A DNA stretch of 64,000 nt from Paenibacillus sambharensis (GTDB lineage Bacteria; Bacillota; Bacilli; Paenibacillales; Paenibacillaceae), in contig NZ_QKRB01000044.1 of assembly GCF_003233845.1 (NCBI RefSeq), positions 372,001-436,000 on the forward strand, in the 5' to 3' direction. Shown here in pieces: positions 1 through 8,225 of this stretch. Both the position numbers and the translations under genes were made by a program. The notes below the pieces were generated by a model. It was not told where the DNA came from. It did not search any database and worked only from the letters and a program-made list of their open reading frames with translations. Numbering within the stretch: the first letter of the stretch is position 1; every line of letters begins with the position of its first letter.

Positions 1-155
1 GATGGATTCGTATCCCTATGTGCAGCTTGGATCAGCTTCTCTATTCGTGCAAAACCGGGGCGGGAACGAAGCTCCGCTTCCCGGATTGTATCAATCAGCG
101 CTTCGGTTGTTTGTCTCGTCACCGATACGGCGTCCAGCATCTTGGTGTATTCCAT
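1..155 (-). CDS. Unknown protein, 5' end only (runs off left edge)
   Basis: An open frame begins at an ATG whose first base is 155 and stays open to the window edge, giving the first 51 residues. It begins MEYTKMLDAVSVT and continues with a charged, probably helical stretch containing TEALIDTIREAEL and FARIEKLIQAA. A weak AAGGGCG ribosome binding site lies about 9 bases before the ATG, and TATAAT at 179-184 on the same strand could be a -10 element. I do not recognise the family. The balanced charge and the start signals make it likely to be coding, but the rest of the gene is needed. Confidence 0.55.
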   Translation of the reverse strand, partial: MEYTKMLDAVSVTRQTTEALIDTIREAELRSRPGFARIEKLIQAAHRDTNP

Positions 156-477
156 TTGAACCACGCCCTTATATCGTAATTATAGCCGAGAAATATCTCA
201 GGCCCTCTAACCATCATTAACCGGATGAGTGGCGGCAGAACCGTTATAAGATGAAATTTAGGCCGGCTTTCACTTGCTTGCTGTAGGAGCTGGATAACAG
301 CAGGGTCAAGCCGGCGGATATTACGATCGTACAGTATATTGCAATGTTGAATAGCTGGTGGTATAGTATAGCGGAGGTGGATAGAACAGGAAGAGGGACT
401 ATGTGCCATTTTTTATAAACAGCTATTCAACTATAAATAATAGTAAACATTGCGGCATAGGAGGTTGGTGTCCGGTT
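156..477. other. Divergent intergenic region before padR-like gene
   Basis: This 322-base gap separates the divergent gene at the left edge from the PadR operon. It contains the padR promoter (339-367) and a possible -10 for the left gene (179-184). I see no other gene or strong hairpin in it. Confidence 0.5.
339..367 (+). promoter_or_regulatory. SigA-type promoter of the PadR operon
   Basis: TTGCAA (339-344) and TATAGT (362-367) are separated by exactly 17 bases, a good vegetative promoter. It points at the PadR/DUF1700/DUF4097 genes and leaves a leader of about 100 bases. PadR proteins commonly repress their own promoter; I did not identify an operator. Confidence 0.65.
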
Positions 478-795
478 ATGAATGTTCAATTCAAGAAGGG
501 CGTCCTGGAGATATGCGTGCTAGCGCTCGCCTCTCGTGAGGACAGGTACGGGTATGAGCTTGCGGTCAAAATCTCTGAGAAGTTCGAGCTGGCTGTCGGC
601 AGTATCTATCCGCTGTTGAACAGGCTCACACAGGATGGATACTTCTCAACGTACCTTAGGGAATCGAGCGAAGGGCCGCCGCGCAAGTATTACCGGCTTA
701 CTCCGGAAGGAGCGGCTTATATGCGCCATCTGGTACTCGAGTGGCATGACTTTACACGTGCAGTGAACGAAATTATTGAAGAAGGGATTCGATAG
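478..795 (+). CDS. PadR-family transcriptional regulator
   Basis: A 105-residue winged-helix protein. The PadR core is visible: GVLEICVLALASREDRYGYEL at the start, the recognition region GSIYPLLNRL near residue 40, and the wing RKYYRLTPEG near residue 75. The ATG at 478 is chosen because AGGAGGT lies 12 bases before it; an earlier in-frame ATG at 403 has no such site and would add a non-PadR tail. Its stop is 2 bases before the next start. PadR-HAAS-DUF4097 clusters are a known Firmicute arrangement, often tied to envelope stress. The ligand is unknown. Confidence 0.9.
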   Translation: MNVQFKKGVLEICVLALASREDRYGYELAVKISEKFELAVGSIYPLLNRLTQDGYFSTYLRESSEGPPRKYYRLTPEGAAYMRHLVLEWHDFTRAVNEIIEEGIR

Positions 796-797
796 GA

Positions 798-1352
798 ATG
801 AACAGGCAGATGTATATGCAGGAGCTGAACAGGCTTCTGGCCGTTGTTCCGGAGCCTCAGCGGGCGGAATGGCTGTATGATTATGAGCTGCATTTCGAGA
901 TGGCGGCCGAGAATGGAGTTGCCGAAGAGCAGGCGGCGGCAGAGCTTGGGGATCCGCGTCTGATCGCCAAGGAGCTGATGCTTGGCTACCGGGTAAATCA
1001 AGCAGAAGATAAGCGCAATGTGGTATCCGTATCGCGGGCGGTGTTTGCGTCAGTTGGACTTGGATTTTTCAACCTTGTCTTCGTGCTCGGTCCCTTCATT
1101 GCGGTTCTCGGCGTGCTCATTGCCCTCTGGGCAGTGTCCGGAGCGTTCCTGCTTGTGGCGGTCGCCTGCATATGGGAGGGCTATAGAGGTGAGATGTTCT
1201 CTACGGGCCAAGGCTTCTCACTGGCTGCTGTCAGCTGCGGGCTGGGCCTGCTGACAGGAACAGGCACACTTGCCCTGAGCCGGGGATTTATGAAGATGAC
1301 ACTGACCTATTTAAGATTCAACACAAGACTGGTAAGGGGCGGGAGAGCATGA
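798..1352 (+). CDS. DUF1700/HAAS-domain membrane protein
   Basis: 184 residues. The N-terminal half (about 1-60) is the HAAS/DUF1700 type, a small helical domain with the pattern YMQELNRLL...RAEWLYDYELHF and AAELGDPRLIAKEL. The second half has hydrophobic segments at roughly 80-105 and 110-130 and a further one near 150. HAAS proteins sit next to PadR regulators and probably act as their membrane-linked partner. It overlaps the next gene by ATGA at 1349-1352, so translation is coupled. Confidence 0.85.
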   Translation: MNRQMYMQELNRLLAVVPEPQRAEWLYDYELHFEMAAENGVAEEQAAAELGDPRLIAKELMLGYRVNQAEDKRNVVSVSRAVFASVGLGFFNLVFVLGPFIAVLGVLIALWAVSGAFLLVAVACIWEGYRGEMFSTGQGFSLAAVSCGLGLLTGTGTLALSRGFMKMTLTYLRFNTRLVRGGRA

Positions 1353-2317
1353 GGAAATCGGTAATAGTCGGCTTAATTTTAGTTGTTGCGGGTATTGCGG
1401 GCGTGCTGGCAACTTTCAGCGGCGATGATAATATCTTGTCGTTTGGCAGCCAGGAAGTGAACCTGGCAAAGGAGGTTCCGTCGGCTGAGATACGGAGCAT
1501 TGTGGTAAACAGCGGAGGGACGGATATCCGTGTAATAAGAAGCCGCGAGGCGGGCATAATCCGAATAAATCTTGAAGGCGAAGCCAGTGCCCGTTATCTG
1601 GATGACATGGAGCTGAAAGCGGAGTTAAGTGGGGATGGGACACTAGAAATTAAGCCGGTTATTGGTGATAACTTTGTCATTGGATTTAGTGTGTTGAACC
1701 TGGCTCTTACTGTACAGCTGCCTGAACAGCTGTGGGATGAGGTTGAGGTATCCGCAGGAAGCGGCGATATTATAGTGGAGGATGTGCATGCTGCCCGTTC
1801 GCTTGTCATAAATACCGGCAGTGGTAACATTGAGGCGGACACGGTAGCGGGTGAAATCGTTAATGTCAGCACGGGGAGCGGTGACCAGGAGCTGGCAGGG
1901 GTGAGCGGAAGCAGAATGAATATCGAGGCGGGCTCGGGGAATGTTACGGTCACCTCCTTCGAGTTTCAGGAATTGGGATTCTCGGCTGGAAGCGGCGATG
2001 TGGAGCTGGTGGATGGTTCTGCTCGCCTGACAGGAGAGACAGGTTCGGGCAATATCCGCTATGAAGCGGACAGGTTGGTGGCGCCTGCACGGCTGGATGC
2101 GGGCAGCGGGGACGTGACGGTCCGGCTGCAGGAAGAGCCTCAGTCGCTTCTGGTGAATTTCAAGACCAGCTCGGGAGACCGTAAGATCGGGTTTGACGGT
2201 ATGCAGGTATCCAGCCAGGATGAGGAAGGCGATATTACGGGATCATTCGGCAGCGGAGAGATCGAGCTCCATGTTGAAACCGGCTCGGGCAATTTCCACC
2301 TGGGACCGCGCTCCTGA
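1349..2317 (+). CDS. DUF4097 beta-strand repeat protein
   Basis: 322 residues with an N-terminal membrane anchor or uncleaved signal (residues 3-24), then a long beta-helix-like body. At least eight repeats of GSGD or GSGN occur every 16-22 residues from about residue 130 onward, as in DUF4097/LiaG-type proteins, where the body folds as a right-handed beta solenoid outside the membrane. It is the last gene of the PadR operon and is followed by a strong hairpin. Its function is not established; a surface adhesin or envelope-stress role is the usual suggestion for the family. Confidence 0.88.
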   Translation: MRKSVIVGLILVVAGIAGVLATFSGDDNILSFGSQEVNLAKEVPSAEIRSIVVNSGGTDIRVIRSREAGIIRINLEGEASARYLDDMELKAELSGDGTLEIKPVIGDNFVIGFSVLNLALTVQLPEQLWDEVEVSAGSGDIIVEDVHAARSLVINTGSGNIEADTVAGEIVNVSTGSGDQELAGVSGSRMNIEAGSGNVTVTSFEFQELGFSAGSGDVELVDGSARLTGETGSGNIRYEADRLVAPARLDAGSGDVTVRLQEEPQSLLVNFKTSSGDRKIGFDGMQVSSQDEEGDITGSFGSGEIELHVETGSGNFHLGPRS

Positions 2318-2331
2318 TCCATCCATACAAC

Positions 2332-2355
2332 AAGGACTGCCCGCGGGCAGTCCTT
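2332..2355. terminator. Bidirectional terminator
   Basis: A 24-base perfect palindrome, AAGGACTGCCCG and its complement, lies between the convergent DUF4097 and DoxX-like genes. The T-rich end follows on the plus strand (TCCTTGTT). Confidence 0.75.
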
Positions 2356-2373
2356 GTTGCATGAATGCTTGTT

Positions 2374-3375
2374 TCAGGCGAACCGGTAATAGATGACGAT
2401 GAAGGTCGCGAGCACGAAGATGAAGTTCAGGGTCACAAATACCATCTGGTCGATGCGGGTTTTATGAATCGAGACAGGTGGCTTGTAGAAGCTGACCCCC
2501 TCGATAATGAACAGAATCAGAATGATGTGTATCATAAAGTGGCCGACAAATTCTGTTATGCCGAACAGCATGGTTGTCGAGATGAATATTAATGTCAGGA
2601 CAAAGGCCAGCAGTCGGTTTAGAATGCCGACGACCAGGAGATAGCCGACTACAAATTCAATAAAGCCAGCCATCACGATGAAGTCGGCTGCAGGAAAGCC
2701 GAATGTTGGCACGCCATGGCTGGCGATAATATCCTCGGCCATGGACGGGTATACCCACTTCTCCACGGCCACCCAGCAGAGGGAGAGGCCTGTCCCCAGA
2801 TAGAGGAGGGGAAAGCCAAGGCGCGATTCCCTCGTCTTTTCGAGCAGCAGGACACCGATAATGGCCAGATAAAATCCATAATCCAGCATGTGGAAGATCC
2901 CGGCTTTAAGTGTCACTTCTATGAAGAGCACAAGCAGCACAGCCGCACCTGCTTTGGTTGCATACCGGTGGGGGATAAGCAGCAGTACGATCGTAACCCA
3001 GAGAAGAACGGTCGTAAACGTTGTATTGAGTTCAAACTCGGGTGCGAGTAGTGTGCTGGAGAAGGCCTGAATCATTAAGGAAGCTGCCGTGCCGTACTTT
3101 AAGATAATGCCGGTGTAAGGATGCAGCTTGTCCAGCGAGTGGTCAATCCTTCGGGATATCGGCATAGAAGATAAGGCAGGCAGTACCTGAGTAAGTGCGG
3201 CAAGCAGCACGGCGATTGCCACTGCCAGCAGCATGAAGAAGGGGGTTAGAATATCCTCAAAGGCCTCCTTCTGCGGCTGGACTTCGGTAAACCATTTGAC
3301 ATGGGCAAAGGCTGTTCCAGGGATGGCGGCACATGCAATCACGGCCGTTATGACAGCCAGCCAGCGTTTCTGCAT
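2374..3375 (-). CDS. DoxX-like integral membrane protein
   Basis: 333 residues. An N-terminal signal-like segment ends TAFAHVKWF, followed by about eight hydrophobic segments spread to the C-terminus. The charged loop HVKWFTEVQPQKEAFED and the overall pattern resemble the DoxX-like membrane proteins of Bacillales. AGGAGGG sits 9 bases before the ATG at 3375. It is monocistronic and convergent with the PadR operon. DoxX family members are linked to quinone or thiol redox chemistry, but this protein has no residue that tells me its reaction. Confidence 0.7.
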   Translation of the reverse strand: MQKRWLAVITAVIACAAIPGTAFAHVKWFTEVQPQKEAFEDILTPFFMLLAVAIAVLLAALTQVLPALSSMPISRRIDHSLDKLHPYTGIILKYGTAASLMIQAFSSTLLAPEFELNTTFTTVLLWVTIVLLLIPHRYATKAGAAVLLVLFIEVTLKAGIFHMLDYGFYLAIIGVLLLEKTRESRLGFPLLYLGTGLSLCWVAVEKWVYPSMAEDIIASHGVPTFGFPAADFIVMAGFIEFVVGYLLVVGILNRLLAFVLTLIFISTTMLFGITEFVGHFMIHIILILFIIEGVSFYKPPVSIHKTRIDQMVFVTLNFIFVLATFIVIYYRFA

Positions 3376-3841
3376 GGATAATGACCCTCCTGTATGAATA
3401 TAATCTGGTTTATGGTTCCTATTTAAACACTTTCTCTAAGGCTAAAGCGCTATGGCTGGAAGAAGAGGGGGCTGTTGCGATATATCTTCCCCAAAAAAAC
3501 ACTATTTATTTGAGACCTGCCTCCCGGTATAATCGTTACCATAGTGCTTGGGCTTATGCTGATTTTGTCGCGACCTGTCGTGTCCAAAACAGGATTTTCA
3601 ATAAAATGCGCGAATCAAAGAGACAAGTGTAATGAACAGCAGCGAGCGGGGCATAACTAATGCACCGTAATCAACCCATTGCTATTCCAGATTAACCAAA
3701 TAGAGGCTGGTTCTTCTCATATTCCTCTAAGAATTCTAACAAAAATCTAACAATCGTATTGTTGCTTTGAAACCGGATATAGTATAGTAGGTATAACAGG
3801 CAGGTGGCATTGCTAAAAGCCCTACTTAAAGGTGGAAAACC
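3376..3841. other. Intergenic region between DoxX-like gene and response regulator
   Basis: 466 bases without a convincing gene. A plus-strand frame at 3381-3632 lacks a ribosome binding site and family-like sequence. The right end holds the direct repeats and promoter of the response regulator gene (3726-3788). I see nothing else. Confidence 0.5.
3726..3788 (+). promoter_or_regulatory. Direct repeats and promoter of orphan response regulator
   Basis: TCTAACA occurs at 3735-3741 and again at 3746-3752, exactly 11 bases apart, with a related TCTAAGA at 3726-3732. Tandem sites one helical turn apart are typical of OmpR-family dimers; the unit CTAACA-N5-CTAACA resembles the Bacillus PhoP box (TTAACA-like, 11-base period). 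TATAGT -10 candidates follow at 3778-3783 and 3783-3788. Autoregulation is an inference. Confidence 0.5.
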
Positions 3842-4561
3842 ATGCAGAAAATACTTGTAATCGAAGACGACGCTATCATGGGCCATATGCTGTGCATGTA
3901 CTTATCCGAAGAAGGGTATGACGTTAAGCAGGCATTGAACGGTAAAGACGGGCTGCAGCTTATGGATGAATTAAAGCCGGATGTCATCCTGCTCGATCTC
4001 ATGCTCCCGGATATTGACGGAATGGAGTTATGTGTCGATATCCGCAAGCGCTCGGATGTGCCAATCATGATTGTCTCTATGAAAACAGAAGTTTCCGAAA
4101 GAGTTCATGCCCTTAAGGCAGGGGCTGATGACTACCTGTGTAAGCCCTTCAGCCTGCACGAGCTGACCGCACGCGTATATGCACTTATTCGCCGGGCTCA
4201 AGGCAGTGCAAAATCTGGGGGAGCTGGGGCCGACTTTAGAAGTGAGCAAGCGGAAGACATGTCTGCCCGCAGTGAGGAGATCAAGCTGGATATTGAGCGT
4301 CGCTTGCTGATCGTCAGGGGCCAGCATGTGGAAACGACATTTTCCGAGTTTGAAATCATGCGGCTGTTTATCAGTCATCCGGGGAAGGTATTCAGCCGGG
4401 AGGATCTGATTAATGCCATAAGAGGATTTGATTCATTTGTCACTGACCGGGCGATTGATGTGCATATTGTCAATCTCCGCAAGAAGGTCGAAGAGAACCC
4501 GAGGTCACCCCGTTTCATTAAGACCGTATGGGGAGTGGGTTACAAGTATGTACAGGAATAG
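3842..4561 (+). CDS. OmpR/PhoB-family response regulator (no adjacent kinase)
   Basis: 239 residues. Receiver domain 1-118 has the acidic pocket (IEDD near 7-10), phospho-acceptor Asp52 in LLDLMLPD, and the conserved Lys in DDYLCKPF. A linker of about 25 residues, longer than usual and rich in Gly, Ser and Glu, leads to a winged-helix DNA-binding domain (about 145-239) ending VWGVGYKYVQE. No histidine kinase lies beside it, so its partner is encoded elsewhere. The ATG at 3842 follows AAGGTGG at good spacing. Confidence 0.9.
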   Translation: MQKILVIEDDAIMGHMLCMYLSEEGYDVKQALNGKDGLQLMDELKPDVILLDLMLPDIDGMELCVDIRKRSDVPIMIVSMKTEVSERVHALKAGADDYLCKPFSLHELTARVYALIRRAQGSAKSGGAGADFRSEQAEDMSARSEEIKLDIERRLLIVRGQHVETTFSEFEIMRLFISHPGKVFSREDLINAIRGFDSFVTDRAIDVHIVNLRKKVEENPRSPRFIKTVWGVGYKYVQE

Positions 4562-4583
4562 GGGTGAATTATATAGCGGGAAG

Positions 4584-4627
4584 GGTACCGATCTTAAGCG
4601 GCGGCGGACGGATCGGTACCTTTTATT
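4584..4627 (+). terminator. Terminator of response regulator gene
   Basis: GGTACCGATC (4584-4593) pairs with GATCGGTACC (4611-4620) and is followed by TTTTATTT. It reaches the stop codon of the convergent small gene. Confidence 0.8.
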
Positions 4628-4845
4628 TAGGATACATCCAGATACAGCTTGGTTCCGTCATTATATTGGAAGATGGCCACGTCACGAATCATCTGCACGG
4701 ATTTGATGCGTTTCCACTTTCGGCGGAAATCAAAATCAAGTGCAAGGCTCTCCAGCTTGGTTTGCAACAGATCCAGTGATCCCTTGTGCTCCTGTGGAAT
4801 AAATACAGGCACGGAACGTTTGCTAAATGTGATTACTTTCATCAT
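4627..4845 (-). CDS. Small conserved-looking protein, function unknown
   Basis: 72 residues, basic in the middle (FRRKWKRIKS) and ending FQYNDGTKLYLDVS. Two tandem ATGs (4843-4845 and 4840-4842) follow AGGAGG at ideal spacing, which is why I start here and not at the upstream in-frame codon at 4908. There is no signal peptide, membrane segment or cysteine. I do not recognise the family. Confidence 0.65.
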   Translation of the reverse strand: MMKVITFSKRSVPVFIPQEHKGSLDLLQTKLESLALDFDFRRKWKRIKSVQMIRDVAIFQYNDGTKLYLDVS

Positions 4846-5025
4846 CGTACGCGACCTCCTATCTTTTGTTCTAGTATAGGGCTTATGAATTAGGACCTTA
4901 TAAGACATGCATCAGCCATATATTTGTTTTATTAACAATTCCCTAACACTCCGATTCTTAACCTCTCCACGTGTGATTATTACCCCGTATTTCCTGTCCT
5001 GCATCTCTAATTTTCCCTGTGAAGG

Positions 5026-5080
5026 TTGACGGAACGGGAGGAAACCACTATATTTGTGAATATAAAATAAAATTATTCAC
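5026..5080 (+). promoter_or_regulatory. Promoter and probable TetR operator
   Basis: TTGACG (5026-5031) and TATATT (5049-5054) are 17 bases apart. An inverted repeat GTGAATA-N11-TATTCAC (5056-5080) starts just behind the -10 and covers the start of transcription. A dyad there is the expected place for a TetR repressor that controls its own operon. The link to the adjacent TetR gene is inferred from position. Confidence 0.7.
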
Positions 5081-5142
5081 ATATGCACATGGTCGGCGAA
5101 TGCCCAATCAGGTGCCGGATAGAGGGGCAGGTTGGTGGTTAA

Positions 5143-5769
5143 GTGAGGAAATTTGATGAACGGGAACGGGAAATTATCGCCGCCAAGCTGATTAGCGAGG
5201 GACGGAGACAGTTTGAGGCACTGGGGCTTAAGAAGACAAGTGTGGCAGACCTGACGAAAGCGGCTGGAATAGCCCAAGGCTCCTTTTATCTGTTCTACGG
5301 CTCGAAGGAAGAGCTGTATTATGACATCCTCCTTCAGGAGGAGCATGATATCCGTGAGCAGATGCTCGCCCCGCTGCGGGAAGGACGCGTCAGCAGGGAG
5401 GCCTTCAAGCAGCTGCTGCAAGCCTCCATCAGACTGATGGAGGAGCGGCCGCTGCTGCGCCAGCTTTACGACGAGGCAGTGATGGAACAGCTGTTCCGCA
5501 AGCTGCCAGAGGAGAAGCTGAGTGAGAATTTCCAGAATGATGCCGATGATCTGCTGCCTGTGCTGCTGCGCGGGAAGGAACAGGGATGGCTGACAGCTGA
5601 GGACCCCGAGACGGTTGTCAGTCTGTTAAGGGCCGTTGTCCTGCTCTCCTTCCAGAAGCGTCAGATCGGTGAAGAGCAGTACGACGCAACAATGGAGCTC
5701 TTGACGGATCTAATAGCACGCGGGCTGGTTGCTGAAGGAGAGGGAGAGACTGACGATGATCGAAGTTAA
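5143..5769 (+). CDS. TetR/AcrR-family repressor
   Basis: 208 residues, starting at GTG 5143. The N-terminal helix-turn-helix is clear: TSVADLTKAAGIAQGSFYLF at about residues 32-51, followed by GSKEELYYDIL. The C-terminal ligand domain is helical and divergent, so the inducer cannot be read. The end overlaps the start of the ABC ATPase gene by 14 bases, and the three following genes are coupled, so this is most likely the local repressor of an exporter. Confidence 0.92.
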   Translation: MRKFDEREREIIAAKLISEGRRQFEALGLKKTSVADLTKAAGIAQGSFYLFYGSKEELYYDILLQEEHDIREQMLAPLREGRVSREAFKQLLQASIRLMEERPLLRQLYDEAVMEQLFRKLPEEKLSENFQNDADDLLPVLLRGKEQGWLTAEDPETVVSLLRAVVLLSFQKRQIGEEQYDATMELLTDLIARGLVAEGEGETDDDRS

Positions 5770-6613
5770 CGGGCTGGCTTACCAGTACCCGGGCAGCAGC
5801 AGCCAGGTGCTGAAGGGGATCGATTTTCATATTGCCAAGGGGGAAATATTCGGCTTCCTGGGTCCGTCGGGTGCGGGCAAGAGCACGACACAAAATATAC
5901 TGATTGGAGCGCTCAAAGGTTATACGGGCAGCGTCCGGGTGCTGGGCTTGGAGATCAGGGGGGCAGGCAGCCGTTACTATGAGCGTATTGGTGTTGCCTT
6001 TGAGTTTCCTAACTTCTACAGCCGTCTTACCGCAATCGAAAATTTGCAGCTGTTCCGCTCGCTGTACAGCGGGACTACTGAGGAACCTATGAAGCTGCTC
6101 GAAGCTGTTGGTTTGTCGGGGCACGCCAAGGAGAAGGTCGCAGGATTCTCGAAGGGCATGCGGATGCGCCTAAATCTGTGCAGAGCGCTGCTGAACCGGC
6201 CTGAGGTGCTGTTTCTGGATGAGCCCACATCGGGTCTGGATCCCGTTAACGCCAAGATGCTTAAGGATATCATTCGGGAGAGAAGCCGGGAGGGAACAAC
6301 CATTGTATTGACGACTCACAACATGTCTGCTGCAGAGCAGCTTTGTAACAGAGTGGCTTTCCTGGTTGACGGAACGATCCCGCTGATCGATTCGCCCCGG
6401 GCCCTTATGGTCGGTTTGGGTAGCCGGAAGGTTGTTGTAGAGTACAGGAATCAGAACGGCAGCATGGAATCAGCCGGGTTTGAACTGGACGGCATCGGAA
6501 GCGATCCGGCATTTCAAAAGCTGCTCAGCAGCGGAACCGTGGAGACTATCCATACTCGTGAAGCGACGCTGGAACAGATATTCATTGAGGTAACAGGCCG
6601 GGGGTTGTCCTGA
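5756..6613 (+). CDS. ABC transporter ATP-binding protein (exporter)
   Basis: 285 residues. Walker A is GPSGAGKST (near residue 40), the signature is FSKGMRMRL, Walker B is LFLDEPTSGLDP, and the switch histidine is in LTTHNM. The signature lacks the usual SGG, as in many ABC-2 type exporters. ATG 5756 is chosen because MIEVNGLAYQYPG is the family-like beginning and GAGAGG precedes it. The stop overlaps the next start (TGATG). It powers the two permeases that follow. Confidence 0.92.
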   Translation: MIEVNGLAYQYPGSSSQVLKGIDFHIAKGEIFGFLGPSGAGKSTTQNILIGALKGYTGSVRVLGLEIRGAGSRYYERIGVAFEFPNFYSRLTAIENLQLFRSLYSGTTEEPMKLLEAVGLSGHAKEKVAGFSKGMRMRLNLCRALLNRPEVLFLDEPTSGLDPVNAKMLKDIIRERSREGTTIVLTTHNMSAAEQLCNRVAFLVDGTIPLIDSPRALMVGLGSRKVVVEYRNQNGSMESAGFELDGIGSDPAFQKLLSSGTVETIHTREATLEQIFIEVTGRGLS

Positions 6614-7326
6614 TGCCGGGTGCGCCGATTTTCTTCTATGATATCAAGCTACAGGTCAGACATGGCTTCTATACGGCATATGGGCTGGTTTGCGGGATCT
6701 ATATTCTACTATTATATGTTATGCCCGCAAGCATGCGGGAAACCGTAAATGTGCTGCTGACCTTCTCAGATCCAAGCGCGCTGGGCTTCTTCTTCATTGG
6801 GGGTCTGGTGCTGCTGGAGAGAGGCCAGGGCATCTATGACAGCTTGTTCGTTACGCCGTACCGGCTGGAGCAGTATCTGATATCCAAGACGCTGTCGCTC
6901 ACCCTGCTGTCCGTCTTGTCTGCTGTTCTAATCCACGTAAGTGTATTCGGCTTCACCGCCGGGGCAGGCGTGCTGGCTGCCGGTACGGCTTTTACTTCCG
7001 TCTTCTTTACGCTGCTGGGCTTGGGGGTGGCAGTCAAGAGCCGGTCGGTAAACGGCTTCTTCTTCCTCTCATCCTTCTACTCCCTGCCTTTCATGCTGCC
7101 GCTGCTGTCCTATGGAGGCTTCATCGGAGCGGAACGGTGGCTTCTTGGATGGCTGCCAACCTGGGGATCGCTAGTGCTGCTCAAGTCTGCCTTTGAACCG
7201 ACTGCAGCCGGTATGCTGATTCAGGCATGCCTGGTACTCGCTTTCTGGTCGGTGCTTGCCTTCTGGTGGGCGCGCCGCCAATTTGCACGTTACGTACTGG
7301 CGGCAGTAGGGGAGGGAATACAATGA
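6613..7326 (+). CDS. ABC-2 type transporter permease, first subunit
   Basis: 237 residues with six predicted membrane segments, starting in FYTAYGLVCGIYILLLY and ending near ACLVLAFWSVLAFWW. The segment GGLVLLERGQGIYDSLFVTPYRLEQYLISKT is the coupling-helix region typical of ABC-2 exporters. It is translationally coupled to both neighbours. The TetR-ATPase-permease-permease order resembles drug exporters annotated as fluoroquinolone efflux systems (Rv2686c-Rv2688c type), but I cannot assign a substrate. Confidence 0.85.
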   Translation: MPGAPIFFYDIKLQVRHGFYTAYGLVCGIYILLLYVMPASMRETVNVLLTFSDPSALGFFFIGGLVLLERGQGIYDSLFVTPYRLEQYLISKTLSLTLLSVLSAVLIHVSVFGFTAGAGVLAAGTAFTSVFFTLLGLGVAVKSRSVNGFFFLSSFYSLPFMLPLLSYGGFIGAERWLLGWLPTWGSLVLLKSAFEPTAAGMLIQACLVLAFWSVLAFWWARRQFARYVLAAVGEGIQ

Positions 7327-8075
7327 AATGGCAGCTAACCGGTTTACTGCGACTGGATGCCAAGCAGGCAGTTCGCGACCCCATGTTAGGCTTGGCCTTA
7401 TGCGCTCCAGTCCTGCTGCTAATCGTGCTTCGCTTCGGCTTGCCTGCGGCTGGACAGCTGCTTGAGGCGGAATTCGGAATCCAACTTGTACATTATGAGC
7501 CGCTGCTGCTGGCCTTCTTCCTTCAGCTGGTACCGCTTATGCTGGGTATGCTTACGGGATTCGTCATGCTGGAGGAGCGGGATGAGCGGCTCATAGGCTG
7601 CTATGCAGTGACGCCGCTGGGCAAGCGGGGTTATCTGGTGTACCGCTTGCTTCTGCCGTTTATTCTGTCTTTGCTGTTCACTGCCATCCTCCTGCTGGCA
7701 GGGGGGCTGGGCACACCGTCCGCAGCGGAATCTGCAGCGGCGATTATGCTGTATGCGCTGCAGACCCCTCTGTTTGCGCTCGTGCTGACCGCTTGGGCAG
7801 ATAACAAGGTAGAGGGCCTCGCCTTGTCCAAGGCAGCTGGGATTACCGTCTTCACGCCTGCTGCTGTGGCATTCATACCTTGGCCGTGGCAGCTGGCTGC
7901 CGGTGTAATCCCGTCCTACTGGCCCGTCAGGCTGATGATGGGGGGCGTGGAGAATGGAGGGGCTGACGGCTGGCTGCATTCTCCTCTTTCAACTGTTCTA
8001 ATGGGACTTATAGTTACAGGAGGATGGCTCGTGGCCGTATTTGCTGTGTTTGAACGCAAGGTAGAGCATAGGTGA
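7323..8075 (+). CDS. ABC-2 type transporter permease, second subunit
   Basis: 250 residues with six hydrophobic segments and a second coupling region, MLEERDERLIGCYAVTPLGK. ATG 7323 overlaps the previous stop as ATGA and follows GGGGAGGG; an earlier in-frame codon at 7227 lies deep inside the upstream gene and is rejected. It pairs with the first permease to form a heterodimeric channel driven by the ATPase. It is the last gene of the TetR operon. Confidence 0.85.
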   Translation: MKWQLTGLLRLDAKQAVRDPMLGLALCAPVLLLIVLRFGLPAAGQLLEAEFGIQLVHYEPLLLAFFLQLVPLMLGMLTGFVMLEERDERLIGCYAVTPLGKRGYLVYRLLLPFILSLLFTAILLLAGGLGTPSAAESAAAIMLYALQTPLFALVLTAWADNKVEGLALSKAAGITVFTPAAVAFIPWPWQLAAGVIPSYWPVRLMMGGVENGGADGWLHSPLSTVLMGLIVTGGWLVAVFAVFERKVEHR

Positions 8076-8225
8076 TAGGTAGCGGGAGAAGCCGGTAATT
8101 GCTTTGTAATAAGTCCTTCCTCGTGATTCCTAGGGCGCATTTTTTGCGATATACGATGTCCCAGTGCGACTTCAGTGGCAGAATGTTGTACAATATGGGC
8201 AACACGGTCTGTTAAAAAAAAGGGT

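Noticed and set aside
3381-3632. An 83-codon plus-strand frame upstream of the response regulator
   Set aside because: It begins within the DoxX-like gene's start region, has no ribosome binding site and random-looking composition.
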